Shown in pieces: positions 17,083-25,902 of a DNA stretch of 64,000 nucleotides. This DNA is from Microbacterium sp. RURRCA19A. Its GTDB lineage: Bacteria > Actinomycetota > Actinomycetes > Actinomycetales > Microbacteriaceae. How positions within the stretch are numbered: the first letter of the stretch is position 1; each line of letters begins with the position of its first letter. The notes beneath the pieces are model-generated. The model was not told the origin of the DNA. It made no database searches and saw nothing but the letters and a program-made list of their open reading frames with translations. Location: NCBI RefSeq assembly GCF_900156455.1, contig NZ_FTNQ01000003.1, positions 248,001 through 312,000 of the forward strand. Reading direction: 5' to 3'. Position numbers and translations under genes: made by a program.

Positions 17083-17099
17083 AGTCTGAGCGAACGTTC
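17083..17099. promoter_or_regulatory. shared cluster operator candidate in divergent region
   Basis: On the minus strand this reads CGTTCGCTCAGACT (17,096–17,083), 13 of 14 bases identical to the site at 4136–4149 and close to the one at 21,951–21,964. It overlaps the −35 region of the copy-2 amidohydrolase promoter and includes the palindrome GAACGTTC (17,092–17,099). Function is inferred from recurrence only. Confidence 0.45.
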
Positions 17100-17120
17100 C
17101 ATCGGTGTCGAGGAGGACCC

Positions 17121-18161
17121 ATGTCACGAACGAGCCCCCGGATCGCCGTGCTCGGCACCGGTGCGCAAGGTGCGAGCATCGGCGCGGACCTGCTGCGCGC
17201 GGGTCTCGACGTCACCTACATCGAACAGTGGCCCGCCCACGTCGAGGCCATGCGCGCCCGCGGCATCGAGGTGCGGCTGCCGGACGAGACCCACGTCACG
17301 CCCGTGCATCCCCTGCACCTCTGCGAGGTGGCGACCCTGCGCGAGCCCTTCGACATCGTGTTCATCGTCGTGAAGGCGTACGACACCCGGTGGATCGCGG
17401 AGCTCGTCGCCCCCTACGTCGCCGAAGACGGGCTCGTCGTGGGCCTGCAGAACGGGATGACCCAGGATGCCATCGCTGCCGCCGTGGGCGCGCACCGCAC
17501 GATGGGGGCGGTGATCGAGGTGGCATCCAACATGTTCGAGCCGGGCATCGTCAACCGGCAGACGCCGGTCGCCGGCTCCTGGTTCGCGGTCGGCGCGTAC
17601 GACGACGCGGCCCGCGGTCGCGAACACGAGGTGCAGGCCGTCCTCTCGCACACCGGCCGCGTCGATGTCTCCCCCGACATCCGCTCGTCCAAGTGGATGA
17701 AGCTCGTGGCCAACGCCGGCGAACTCGTCCCGTCCGCGATCCTCGACCTGCCCCTGGCCTCCGCCGTCGCCCTCCCGGGCGTCCACGACTTCATGATCGA
17801 GTGCGGGAAGGAGGCCGCACGGGCCGCGCTCGCCGACGGCAGCCGCCTCGTCCCCATCTTCGGCCTCTCCGACGACGCGGTGACCGATCCGGATCGCTAC
17901 GCCGCCGACCTCCTGGGCGAGGTGCTCGACAGCTTCTCCCTGCCCGACACCAACACCACCGTTCTGCAGGACTGGATGAAGGGCCGCCACGGCGAGTACG
18001 AGGAGGTGAACGGTCTCGTGGTCTCGGTGCTCGCCGCCGCGGGACAGGAGGCGCCGTTCAACGCGCACACCGTCCGTCTCGCGAAGGAGATCGAGGCCGG
18101 ACGGATGCCGCGGTCCGCCGCCAACATCGACGCCCTCCTGGACGTCCCCGGACGCGGGTGA
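17121..18161 (+). CDS. ketopantoate reductase-family (ApbA/PanE-like) oxidoreductase, copy 1
   Basis: The 346-residue protein opens with the Rossmann motif AVLGTGAQGASIGADL and ends with the helical ApbA_C domain, including the catalytic-lysine region SSKWMKLVANAG and the later NGLVVSVLAAAGQ, where family members have a conserved Asn/Ser pair. PanE reduces ketopantoate with NADPH, but paralogues in catabolic clusters act on other 2-keto or hydroxy acids. About 340 residues is longer than PanE (about 300). GAGGAGG lies seven bases before the ATG. It is divergent from amidohydrolase copy 2 and upstream of the XRE-cupin regulator. A close paralogue is at 21,981, so pantothenate synthesis is unlikely. 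Confidence 0.88.
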   Translation: MSRTSPRIAVLGTGAQGASIGADLLRAGLDVTYIEQWPAHVEAMRARGIEVRLPDETHVTPVHPLHLCEVATLREPFDIVFIVVKAYDTRWIAELVAPYVAEDGLVVGLQNGMTQDAIAAAVGAHRTMGAVIEVASNMFEPGIVNRQTPVAGSWFAVGAYDDAARGREHEVQAVLSHTGRVDVSPDIRSSKWMKLVANAGELVPSAILDLPLASAVALPGVHDFMIECGKEAARAALADGSRLVPIFGLSDDAVTDPDRYAADLLGEVLDSFSLPDTNTTVLQDWMKGRHGEYEEVNGLVVSVLAAAGQEAPFNAHTVRLAKEIEAGRMPRSAANIDALLDVPGRG

Positions 18162-18280
18162 GGCTCGGCCGTGTTCAGGCGCGGCGCACACGATGTGCGC
18201 GAATCGGCCGGTAGCGTGTTCTCGCGAAGGGCGGGGTCCCGGTGATCGGGTTCACCTCCCTCGGACGAGGAGGCGCGGAC

Positions 18281-18973
18281 ATGACCGACGACATCGGCAG
18301 CAGGCTGCGCGACGCGCGACTGCAGCGCGGCCTGAGCCTGCGCAGCGTCGCCAGTTCACTGGGCGTGTCGGCCAGCCTCATCTCGCAGGTCGAGACCGGC
18401 AAGACGCAGCCCTCGGTCTCGACGCTGTACGCGATGGTGACGCACCTCGGCATCTCGATCGACGAGTTGCTGGGCGTCTCCCCCACGCCGCCGGCCGGCG
18501 CCGCGATTCCCGCGCCCGAACCGGTTCCGACGGACCTCACGGTGCAACGCGCCGCCGACAACGCCGTCCTCGACATGGAGAACGGCGTCCGGTGGGAACG
18601 GTTGGCCGCGGGCGTCGGTCCCGCGGACTCGCTCCTGGTCACCTACCAGCCGGGAGCCTCCAGCTCGGTCGAAGGCAAGATGATGCGCCACGCAGGCGTC
18701 GAGTACGCCTATCTGCTCGAGGGGGAGCTGACGCTGCGCCTCGAGTTCGACACCTTCACGCTCCGCGCGGGCGACAGCCTGCACTTCGACTCGGTGCGGC
18801 CGCACCTCTACGTCAACCAGAGCAACGCGATCGCCCGCGGCATCTGGTTCGTGGTCGGGCGCCGCGAGCAGAACCAGACCATGCCCTCGGCGGGACAGCA
18901 GCTGGGCGCCCCGCGCGAGACGATCGGGTCAGCGGTCGACGTCCTCCGGGCGATGGACGACCTCGACCACTGA
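18281..18973 (+). CDS. XRE-cupin transcription regulator
   Basis: A 230-residue regulator. Residues 5–60 form an XRE helix-turn-helix (GLSLRSVASSLGVSASLISQ), and the C-terminal half is a small cupin barrel (EYAYLLEGELTLRL, then RAGDSLHFDSVRPHLYVN) that binds a small ligand. Such proteins regulate catabolic operons for amino acids, polyamines or sugars (PuuR/SutR type). ATG 18,281 was preferred to an in-frame GTG at 18,242 because AGGAGG precedes it. It follows the first ketopantoate-reductase-like gene in the same direction and converges on the alcohol dehydrogenase gene. With the GntR protein it is one of two local regulators, and it may be the one that reads the GTTCGCT elements. Confidence 0.93.
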   Translation: MTDDIGSRLRDARLQRGLSLRSVASSLGVSASLISQVETGKTQPSVSTLYAMVTHLGISIDELLGVSPTPPAGAAIPAPEPVPTDLTVQRAADNAVLDMENGVRWERLAAGVGPADSLLVTYQPGASSSVEGKMMRHAGVEYAYLLEGELTLRLEFDTFTLRAGDSLHFDSVRPHLYVNQSNAIARGIWFVVGRREQNQTMPSAGQQLGAPRETIGSAVDVLRAMDDLDH

Positions 18974-18979
18974 CCCGCG

Positions 18980-20044
18980 CTACGCCGGAGTCGACCCGAC
19001 GCCGTGCCGTGCCACCCGCCGGCGCGTCGCCGTCGGGTCGATCACGGTCTTGATCTGACGGGAACCGCCGCCCGTGAGCGGCTCGAGCGCCCCGTCCGCC
19101 ACCTCGTCGAGGGGCAGCACTTCGTCGGCGACGTCGGACCAGTCGGCGCGACCCGCCAGCAGTTCCACCGCGCGCGGCAGATCCGCGGCGATCGCGTGCG
19201 CGACGGTCCCCACGATCGTGTACTCGCGCAGGGTCCACGACCCCAGGGGGACGGGGACGTCCTCGCGCTGGATGCCGACGGGCACCAGCACCGCCCCGGG
19301 CAGGGCGGCCGCGACGACCTCGTCCCATCCGGCGCGCGAACCGCTCACTTCGAACAGCACGTCCGCCTCGCGTCCGGACGCGGCGAGCTCGGCGGCGACG
19401 GAGCCCTCGCCCGCGACCAGCGTGCGCTCGGCGCCGAGGTCACGGGCGAGCGCCAGGCGCGCCTCCGACCGGTCGACCGCGAGCACGCGCGCCCCGACCG
19501 CCGCCGCCGCGTACGTGAGGAAGGCGCCGATCCCGCCGATCCCGAGGACGACGGCGTCCTGACCCGCAGCGAGACCGCTCCGCGACACCGCGTGCACGGC
19601 GATGGCCATCGGCTGGGCGAGGGCGAGGGTGTCGGATGCCAGCCCCCACGAGGTGACGTCGAGCAGGGTCGCGGCGGGCACGCGGACGAACTCCGCGAGC
19701 CCGCCGTCGATCTGCAGACCGGCCGTCCGATAGCGGCGGCACAGGTTCGTGCGCCCGGCGCGGCAGGGTTTGCACTCGCCGCACGAGATGCCCGCCCCGC
19801 ACACCACCTGGGCTCCCGGCGCAAGGTCGACGCCGTCGCCCACCGCCTCGACCGTGCCGGTGAACTCGTGGCCGAGTACGACCGGCAGGTGGGTGAGGAC
19901 CGGGCCGCGGGAGTACTCCGTGGCATCCGATCCGCACACGCCGCACCCGGTCACCCGCACGAGGGCCTCGCCCGGACCGGGGACGGGGACGGGGCGCTCC
20001 TCGATCCGCAGATCCCCGGCGCTGTGCAGGACGGCGGCGCGCAT
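18980..20044 (-). CDS. zinc-dependent alcohol dehydrogenase (MDR family)
   Basis: The 354-residue enzyme shows all marks of a medium-chain zinc dehydrogenase: catalytic-zinc residues in CGVCGSD and LGHEFTG, the structural-zinc loop CGECKPCRAGRTNLC, and the nucleotide motif GIGGIGAFL. It resembles sorbitol/threonine dehydrogenase-like enzymes. It oxidises an alcohol to a ketone or aldehyde with NAD(P). It is the last gene of the P1-left operon (amidohydrolase copy 3, Dabb protein, dehydrogenase), six bases after the Dabb stop. The stop TAG lies seven bases from the convergent XRE-cupin gene. Substrate unknown. Confidence 0.93.
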   Translation of the reverse strand: MRAAVLHSAGDLRIEERPVPVPGPGEALVRVTGCGVCGSDATEYSRGPVLTHLPVVLGHEFTGTVEAVGDGVDLAPGAQVVCGAGISCGECKPCRAGRTNLCRRYRTAGLQIDGGLAEFVRVPAATLLDVTSWGLASDTLALAQPMAIAVHAVSRSGLAAGQDAVVLGIGGIGAFLTYAAAAVGARVLAVDRSEARLALARDLGAERTLVAGEGSVAAELAASGREADVLFEVSGSRAGWDEVVAAALPGAVLVPVGIQREDVPVPLGSWTLREYTIVGTVAHAIAADLPRAVELLAGRADWSDVADEVLPLDEVADGALEPLTGGGSRQIKTVIDPTATRRRVARHGVGSTPA

Positions 20045-20049
20045 GCGCC

Positions 20050-20361
20050 TCACAGGGCGGTCCCGTCGGGCACCGGGATCTGCACCGCCTGGCGGGAGTC
20101 GATCATCCGTGCGAGGTGCGCCTCGTACACCGCGGCGTGCGCGGGTGAGTCGAGGTACGCCGCGAGGGCGTCTTCGTCCGCCACGAGCGCCACCACGGCG
20201 TAGTCGGCCGGGCTCGGGCGCAGCCGCAGGTTCGCACCGCAGCGGTATCCGCGGAGCATCGGCAACGCCGTCGCCATCTCCTCGAGCGCCCCCGTCAGCG
20301 CCTCCACCTCCTCGGGGCCGACCTCGGGTCTCCAGGTGAACAGTGCGGCGTGCAGGATCAT
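20050..20361 (-). CDS. Dabb-family (stress-responsive A/B barrel) protein
   Basis: A 103-residue ferredoxin-like dimeric α+β barrel protein. It has the opening ILHAALFTWRPEVGPEEVE strand-helix and the closing HAAVYEAHLARMID typical of Dabb domains. Members include small decarboxylases and cyclases (olivetolic acid cyclase, SnoaL-like functions) and many of unknown role. It sits between amidohydrolase copy 3 (9 bp gap) and the alcohol dehydrogenase (about 5 bp), so it belongs to that operon. It could be an isomerase, lyase or monooxygenase-like enzyme on a pathway intermediate. Confidence 0.85.
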   Translation of the reverse strand: MILHAALFTWRPEVGPEEVEALTGALEEMATALPMLRGYRCGANLRLRPSPADYAVVALVADEDALAAYLDSPAHAAVYEAHLARMIDSRQAVQIPVPDGTAL

Positions 20362-20370
20362 GCGGTCCTC

Positions 20371-21837
20371 TCAGTCGTCGGCGCGGGCGACCACGTGGGC
20401 GTCGCCCTCGGTGTAGCGGTAGGGGTTCTCGATCTCCTCGTCGACGGGGATCTCGGGGTGCATCCCCTCGGTCCACGCCTGCTCACCGAGCTTCGACCGC
20501 ACGTACTCGACCGATGCCGCGACCTTGTCGCGGACGGGCGCGAGCGGCAGACCGATGCGCTTCCCCTCGTACTTCACGACCTTGCCGTCGACGACCACGG
20601 TGTGCACGTCGGCGGTTCCGGCCTGGTACACGACGTGCGCGTAGGGGTGCAGGATCGGCGTCATCGCCGGAGACTCGTCGTTCTTGATGAGCACGATGTC
20701 GGCGCGCTTGCCCGGGGTCAGCGAGCCGATGCGGTCCTCGAGGCCGATCGAGCGGGCGCCGCCCATCGTCGCCATGTGCAGGACGTCCTCGGCCCGCAGA
20801 CGGTTCGCGACGATCGTCTCGCCGCGTGCGTGCGCCTCGAGGTGGTCGCGGGAGCGGTCGGCGCTGAGGGTCGCGCGCATGGCGGAGAAGAAGTCGGCGC
20901 TCCACCAGACGCTGGTGTCCATGGAGAGGGAGGCCGGGATGCCGTGCCTGCGGATCGCCCACGTCGAGGGATATCCCTGGCCGGCGCTCTGCTCCGACTC
21001 CGTTGCGACCGAGACGGTGCCGCCGGTGGCCGCGATCTTCTGATAGCTCTGCTCGTTGAGCGACGCGGAGTGCACGTAGCAGATCTCCGGCGTCATGAAC
21101 CCTGCGTCGTACATCTGCGTGATGGCGGTGTCGGTGGTGGCCCCCCAGACCCCGGCGTGCGTAGTGACGCGCAGTCCCAGCTCGCGGGCCGCCTCGAACG
21201 CACCGCGCTCGGGGAAGTCGGACGCCCCGGGGACGTCGAACGCGAGCTGGAGCGTCAGCATGTCGTCGTGCGAGGAGAAGTTCTTCGACACGAAGTCGCG
21301 GAACTCCGGAGCGTTGGCCCATTCCCAGGGCGCGCCGAGGTAGTTGCCGTAGCCGAGGACGAAGCGTCCCGGGATTTCGCGGAGCGCCTGGAGCGCGGCC
21401 TCGCCGTACTCGGGCGTGCGCAGGCCGTGCGACCAGTCCAGCGTCGTCGTCACACCGGTGTCGACGGATTCCAGCGCGCTGAGGAGGTTGCCGGCGTAGA
21501 CGTCCTCCGGACGGAACACCTCGCCCCAGTTGAGGTAGTAGAAGACGAAGTACTGGCTGAGCGCCCAGTCGCCGCCGTAGCCTCGCAGAGCCGACTGCCA
21601 CATGTGGCGGTGGGTGTCGATGAAGCCGGGGGTGACGATGCCCCCGGATGCGTCGATCTCGAGCGTGCCCTCCGGCACCTCGAGACGGTGTCCGACCGCG
21701 GCGATGTCGCGGCCGATCACGAGGACGTCGGCGTCGTCCAGAACGCCCTGCTCGTCCATGGTGATGACGGTGGCGTTGCGGAAGACGAACGGGCGGTCCG
21801 CCGAGAACTGCTCGGCGGCGGGTGTGGTTTCGGTCAT
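20371..21837 (-). CDS. amidohydrolase-superfamily deaminase/hydrolase (copy 3)
   Basis: This 488-residue member has ligands in IDTHRHMWQSALRG (HxH), TTHAGVWG, YVHSASLNEQ and SMDTSVWWSADF. It is the most divergent of the three copies: the usual SNGGDM after the Asp is replaced by WWSADF, so the pocket is probably remodelled. Start: ATG 21,837 with GGGGAGAAGG upstream; an in-frame GTG at 21,897 would fall in the promoter region. It begins the operon with the Dabb and alcohol dehydrogenase genes and is divergent from the second ketopantoate-reductase-like gene. Confidence 0.9.
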   Translation of the reverse strand: MTETTPAAEQFSADRPFVFRNATVITMDEQGVLDDADVLVIGRDIAAVGHRLEVPEGTLEIDASGGIVTPGFIDTHRHMWQSALRGYGGDWALSQYFVFYYLNWGEVFRPEDVYAGNLLSALESVDTGVTTTLDWSHGLRTPEYGEAALQALREIPGRFVLGYGNYLGAPWEWANAPEFRDFVSKNFSSHDDMLTLQLAFDVPGASDFPERGAFEAARELGLRVTTHAGVWGATTDTAITQMYDAGFMTPEICYVHSASLNEQSYQKIAATGGTVSVATESEQSAGQGYPSTWAIRRHGIPASLSMDTSVWWSADFFSAMRATLSADRSRDHLEAHARGETIVANRLRAEDVLHMATMGGARSIGLEDRIGSLTPGKRADIVLIKNDESPAMTPILHPYAHVVYQAGTADVHTVVVDGKVVKYEGKRIGLPLAPVRDKVAASVEYVRSKLGEQAWTEGMHPEIPVDEEIENPYRYTEGDAHVVARADD

Positions 21838-21858
21838 GGCCTTCTCCCCATCGAGAAT

Positions 21859-21964
21859 GTTCGTTCCTGGTTTACACTCTCCGTGAGTGCGTGGCAAGAG
21901 TCCGGTTTTCGTTCAGCGCAGTTGCATGAACCGTGACACCGAAGCCCGTGCGTTCGCTGACACT
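21859..21964. promoter_or_regulatory. divergent promoter region P1 with two shared motifs
   Basis: GTTCGTT at 21,859–21,865 and CGTTCGCTGACACT at 21,951–21,964 repeat the element found at 4136, 15,473 and 17,083. On the minus strand TTGCCA and TAAACC are 17 bp apart around 21,872–21,900, a usable promoter for amidohydrolase copy 3. The second motif lies 17 bp before the ATG of the plus-strand gene. Confidence 0.45.
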
Positions 21965-21980
21965 CCAACGAAGGAGCGAC

Positions 21981-22985
21981 ATGTCCACTCCGTCCATCGC
22001 CGTGCTGGGTGCCGGTGCCAACGGCGCGTCCATCGGCGCCGACCTCATCGACGCGGGTCTGGATCCCGTGCTGATCGAGCAGTGGCCCGCCCACGTCGAG
22101 GCCATGCGACGCGACGGCCTGCGCGTCGAGATGCCGTCGGGAACCCGCCGCGTACGCCCGCGCACGCTGCACCTGTGCGAGGTCGCGACGCTGCGCGAGC
22201 CGTTCGACCTCGTCCTGCTGGTGACGAAGGCGTACGACGCCCGCTGGGCCGCTGCGCTCATCGAGCCGCACCTCGCCGTCGACGGCGCGATCGCCGCCGT
22301 CCAGAACGGGATGACGACCGACGTCGTGGCCGACGTGGTGGGCGCGCATCGAACGGTCGGCACGGTGATCGAGATCTCGTCGACCATGACGGAGCCCGGG
22401 GTCGTCCATCGCCACGTGGACCCCGAACGATCGTGGTTCGCGGTGGATGCCACGGCGCCCCGCGGGCGCGACGTCGCCGACGTCCTGTCGCACTCGGGCG
22501 AGGTCGCCCGCGTGGACGACATCGCGTCGGCGAAGTGGATGAAGCTCGTCAGCAATGCCTCGGTCCTCGTCCCGACCGCGGCGCTCGGGCTGCCGATGGT
22601 CGATGCCATCGAGGTCCCGGGCATGCGCGAGATCATGCTCGAGGCGGGCCGTGAGGCGTTGCGGGTCGCGGGCGAGCATCGCGTGCTTCCGATCTTCGGG
22701 CTCACGCCCGCCTCGATCGAGAGCTCACCCGACGTCGTCGAGACAATGCTCGACGCGCTCTACACCCGGTTCACCGTGCCCGGAGCGACGACCACGGTGC
22801 TCCAGGACTGGCGCAAGGGCCGCCACAGCGAGGTCGACGACATCAACGGCACGGTCGTCGCGGCCGGCCGCCGGCTCGGCATCCCGACTCCCGTCAACGA
22901 CGCGATCGTCGAGGTCGGCCACGCCATCGAGCGCGGCGAGGTCGAGCCCTCCCCCGCCGCGCTGCGCCTTCTGCAGCGCGGCTGA
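21981..22985 (+). CDS. ketopantoate reductase-family oxidoreductase, copy 2
   Basis: The 334-residue product aligns throughout with the gene at 17,121: AVLGAGANGASIGADL, IEQWPAHVEAMR, LHLCEVATLREPFD, AKWMKLVSNAS and TTVLQDWRKGRH are shared or nearly so. It is probably a duplicate with diverged specificity. Start: ATG 21,981 with AAGGAG five bases upstream; an in-frame ATG at 21,933 lacks one. Like copy 1 it is divergent from an amidohydrolase gene. The stop is five bases from the convergent rRNA methyltransferase gene, which marks the right edge of the catabolic cluster. Confidence 0.88.
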   Translation: MSTPSIAVLGAGANGASIGADLIDAGLDPVLIEQWPAHVEAMRRDGLRVEMPSGTRRVRPRTLHLCEVATLREPFDLVLLVTKAYDARWAAALIEPHLAVDGAIAAVQNGMTTDVVADVVGAHRTVGTVIEISSTMTEPGVVHRHVDPERSWFAVDATAPRGRDVADVLSHSGEVARVDDIASAKWMKLVSNASVLVPTAALGLPMVDAIEVPGMREIMLEAGREALRVAGEHRVLPIFGLTPASIESSPDVVETMLDALYTRFTVPGATTTVLQDWRKGRHSEVDDINGTVVAAGRRLGIPTPVNDAIVEVGHAIERGEVEPSPAALRLLQRG

Positions 22986-22989
22986 GGAC

Positions 22990-23988
22990 TCAGCCGGCGT
23001 TGCGCAGCGTCGACACCTGGTACAGGGCGACGGATGCCGCGATGCCGGCGTTCAGCGACTCGGCGGCCGTCGAGATCGGGATCGACACCACCTGGTCGCA
23101 CGTCTCGGTCACCAGGCGCGACAGGCCCTTGCCCTCGGAACCGACGACGATCACGACGGGGCGGTCCGCGAGCTCGAGCGACGGCAGCGACACGTCACCG
23201 TCACCGGCCAGGCCGAGGATGAACACGCCCTGCTTCTTGAAGTCCTTCAGCGTCGCGGTGAGGTTCGCCGCGAGAGCCACGGGGACGCGCGCGGCCGCGC
23301 CGGCGCTGGTCTTCCACGCCGCCGAGTTCACGCTCGCCGAACGACGCTGCGGCAGGATGAGCCCCTGTCCGCCGAACGCGGCGGTGGAGCGGATGATCGC
23401 CCCGAGGTTGCGCGGGTCGGTCACGCCGTCGAGAGCGACGAACAGCGGCAGGTCCCCGCGGTCGACGACCTTCTCGAGCATGTCCTGCGGGTGCGCGTAC
23501 TCGTACGGCGGCACCTTCAGGGCGACGCCCTGGTGGACGCCGTCGAAGCCGGCCATGCGGTCGAGCTCGGGTCGGGTCACCTCGAGAACGGGGATGCCGC
23601 GATTCGTCGCGATCGACAGCATCTCCTTCACGCGGTCGTCCATCTCGACGCGCTGAGCGATGTAGAACGCCGTCGCGGGGATCTTCGCGCGCAGCGCTTC
23701 GAGCACCGAGTTGCGGCCGGTGACCGTCTCGGTGTCGTCGCTCTGCTTCGCACGCGGACGGCCCTGCGACGAGCCCACCGGGCGCACGCCCGGCTTGCCC
23801 TTGCCGCCGGCGGCGGCGTAGCGATCCTGGGCGGCCTTGCGCTTCCCGGCGACGTGCCAGGCGCGGTCCTCGGCCTTGGGCGTGGGCCCCTTGCCCTCGA
23901 GCGCCTTGCGCGAGTGTCCGCCGGTGCCCTTGAGCGGGCCCTTCTTCTTGCCGGGGTTGCGGGCTCCCGGACGTCCAGGCTTAGGCAT
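22990..23988 (-). CDS. rlmB: TrmH/SpoU-family 23S rRNA 2'-O-methyltransferase (RlmB-like)
   Basis: A 332-residue SPOUT methyltransferase that should methylate a ribose in 23S rRNA (G2251 in E. coli RlmB). The N-terminal 85 residues are Lys/Gly/Pro-rich and probably bind RNA; then comes the substrate-binding domain from about 90 ([12 protein letters not shown]) and the knotted catalytic domain with [32 protein letters not shown] and [14 protein letters not shown]. The ATG lies inside the 3' end of cysS, overlapping by eight bases, a conserved actinobacterial pair. The paralogue TrmH cannot be fully excluded, but the long basic tail and cysS linkage favour RlmB. Confidence 0.9.
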   Translation of the reverse strand: MPKPGRPGARNPGKKKGPLKGTGGHSRKALEGKGPTPKAEDRAWHVAGKRKAAQDRYAAAGGKGKPGVRPVGSSQGRPRAKQSDDTETVTGRNSVLEALRAKIPATAFYIAQRVEMDDRVKEMLSIATNRGIPVLEVTRPELDRMAGFDGVHQGVALKVPPYEYAHPQDMLEKVVDRGDLPLFVALDGVTDPRNLGAIIRSTAAFGGQGLILPQRRSASVNSAAWKTSAGAAARVPVALAANLTATLKDFKKQGVFILGLAGDGDVSLPSLELADRPVVIVVGSEGKGLSRLVTETCDQVVSIPISTAAESLNAGIAASVALYQVSTLRNAG

Positions 23989-25372
23989 CGATACTCCAAT
24001 TGGTTCCGGCCGGAGTGTCCTCCAGCGTGATTCCGGCGGCGGCGATGGCATCACGGATGCGATCGGCTGCGGCCCAGTCCTTGTCGGCGCGCGCGCGGGC
24101 GCGCTGCGCGATCATCTCGCGCACGAGCGCGTCGAGTGCGGCGTCGGTTGCGTCCGAACCGGCGGGCTCCGCGGCATCCAGCCCGAGCACCGCCAGCATC
24201 GCGGACACCGCGCGGCCTGCGCGGGCCGCCGCGTCGAGGTCTCCCGCGTCGACGGCGACGTTTCCGGCGCGCACCGTCTCGTGGAGGACCGCGAGCGCCT
24301 GCGGGACGCCGAGGTCGTCGTCCATGGCCGCGGCGAAGGCGTCCGGCAGATCGGCGGAGCCCGTCGAGGCGGCTGTCGCCCCGGCGGTCCGGTGAACCCG
24401 CTCGAGGAATGTCGCGATGCGGTCGAGAGCGGCACGCGCCTCGTCGAATCCGCGATCCGAGACGTCCAGACTCGACCGATAGTGCGCCCCGGCGAGCGCG
24501 TAGCGCACGACACGCGGATCGCGCTCGGCGAGCACGTCGGCGGCGAGCGTGAAGTTGCCGAGCGACTTCGACATCTTCTGCCCGTCGACGGTGACGAGAC
24601 CGTTGTGCACCCAGTACCGCGCGAAGGGGTCGCCCGCGGCGGTGGATTGCGCGATCTCGTTCTCGTGGTGCGGGAAGCGGAGGTCGAGGCCGCCCCCGTG
24701 GATGTCGAACTCGGGGCCGAGGTAGCGCCGCGACATCGCGGAGCACTCGATGTGCCAGCCGGGGCGCCCGGCGCCCCACGGCGACGTCCAGGTCGCCGAC
24801 GCCGGCTCCCCTTCTTTCGCGCCCTTCCACAGGGCGAAGTCGCGGGGGTCGCGCTTGCCCCGGGGGTCGGCGTCCGTCGCCGATTCCATGGCATCCACGC
24901 TCTGACGGGTGAGTTCGCCGTACGCGGGCCACGAGCGCACGTCGAAGTAGACGTCGCCGGCGGCGGCGTACGCGTGGCCGCGCTCAATGAGCTCGGCGAT
25001 GATCTCCTGCATCTGCGTGACCGACGCGGTCGCGCGCGGTTCGTAGGTCGGGGCCAGGATGCCGACGGCGGCGTACGCCCGCGAGAACTCCAGCTCCATG
25101 CGGTACGCCAGCGCCCACCAGGGCTCCTCGGCCGTGGCGTTGGCGAGGACCTTGTCGTCGATGTCGGTGACGTTGCGGACGAACGTGACGCGCCCGAACC
25201 GGTGGGCGAGCCAGCGGCGGAGCAGGTCGAATGCGAGAGCCGCCCGGACATGGCCGATGTGCGGACCCGACTGCACCGTGGGGCCGCAGACGTACATCGT
25301 GACGTTCGCGGGGTCGACGGGGACGAAGTCGCGCAGAGCCTGCGCTTTCGTGTCATACAGCCGAACGGTCAC
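23981..25372 (-). CDS. cysS: cysteinyl-tRNA synthetase
   Basis: The 463-residue class-I synthetase charges tRNA-Cys in the cytosol. It has zinc and ATP motifs: [18 protein letters not shown] with the zinc Cys and the HIGH equivalent, WHIECSAMS with a further zinc ligand, HHENE, and KMSKSLGN as the KMSKS loop. The C-terminal DALR-type helical domain carries the anticodon-binding part. Length is normal for the family. It is the first of two overlapping genes with rlmB and is divergent from the GNAT gene. The mshC paralogue of mycothiol synthesis is excluded by length and by the complete anticodon domain. Confidence 0.96.
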   Translation of the reverse strand: MTVRLYDTKAQALRDFVPVDPANVTMYVCGPTVQSGPHIGHVRAALAFDLLRRWLAHRFGRVTFVRNVTDIDDKVLANATAEEPWWALAYRMELEFSRAYAAVGILAPTYEPRATASVTQMQEIIAELIERGHAYAAAGDVYFDVRSWPAYGELTRQSVDAMESATDADPRGKRDPRDFALWKGAKEGEPASATWTSPWGAGRPGWHIECSAMSRRYLGPEFDIHGGGLDLRFPHHENEIAQSTAAGDPFARYWVHNGLVTVDGQKMSKSLGNFTLAADVLAERDPRVVRYALAGAHYRSSLDVSDRGFDEARAALDRIATFLERVHRTAGATAASTGSADLPDAFAAAMDDDLGVPQALAVLHETVRAGNVAVDAGDLDAAARAGRAVSAMLAVLGLDAAEPAGSDATDAALDALVREMIAQRARARADKDWAAADRIRDAIAAAGITLEDTPAGTNWSIDA

Positions 25373-25440
25373 CGCACAAGCCTACCGGCCGCCCCTGGAG
25401 GCGACCCGTGCCCGAAACACGACGGCGTTAGGGTCGCAGC

Positions 25441-25902
25441 ATGCCACTGGAGATCCGACGCGACGACGTGTCCGTCGCCGACACCCGAGCACTGGTGACC
25501 GCGCACGTGTCGGGCATGCTCGCGAACACGCCCGCCGAGAGCTGTCACGCGCTCGACGCCGATGCCCTCGTCGACAACGGCGCGCTGCTGTGGTCGGCAC
25601 GGGTCGACGGCGAACTCGCCGGAATCGGCGCCCTCTCCCCGTTCGGTGACGACGCGGGCGAGCTCAAGTCGATGCGCGTGACCGAGCGCTTCCTCGGTCA
25701 GGGCATCGGGCGGGCGATCCTGCGGCACATCATGACCGAGGCGCGGGCGCGCGGCATCCGGAGCCTCTGGCTCGAGACGGGCAGCGGAGACGACTTCGCG
25801 GCGGCGCGCGGCCTCTACGCCGGCGAGGGGTTCGTGGAATGCCCGCCGTTCGGGTCGTACCGACCCGATCCGCTGTCGACGTTCATGACGCGGGAACTCT
25901 AG
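25441..25902 (+). CDS. GNAT-family N-acetyltransferase
   Basis: A 153-residue acetyltransferase with the acetyl-CoA binding motif A ([18 protein letters not shown]) and motif B ([14 protein letters not shown]). Such enzymes acetylate a primary amine on a small molecule or peptide; the acceptor cannot be deduced. It is a single gene convergent with ispDF, its TAG overlapping the end of that gene by four bases. Confidence 0.88.
   Translation: MPLEIRRDDVSVADTRALVTAHVSGMLANTPAESCHALDADALVDNGALLWSARVDGELAGIGALSPFGDDAGELKSMRVTERFLGQGIGRAILRHIMTEARARGIRSLWLETGSGDDFAAARGLYAGEGFVECPPFGSYRPDPLSTFMTREL

Noticed and set aside
17121..18161. panE of pantothenate synthesis
   Set aside because: Two paralogues in a catabolic cluster, longer than PanE, and no other pantothenate genes nearby.
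14046..21897. Naming the amidohydrolases atrazine or triazine enzymes
   Set aside because: They share the superfamily fold only; substrate residues cannot be matched from sequence alone.
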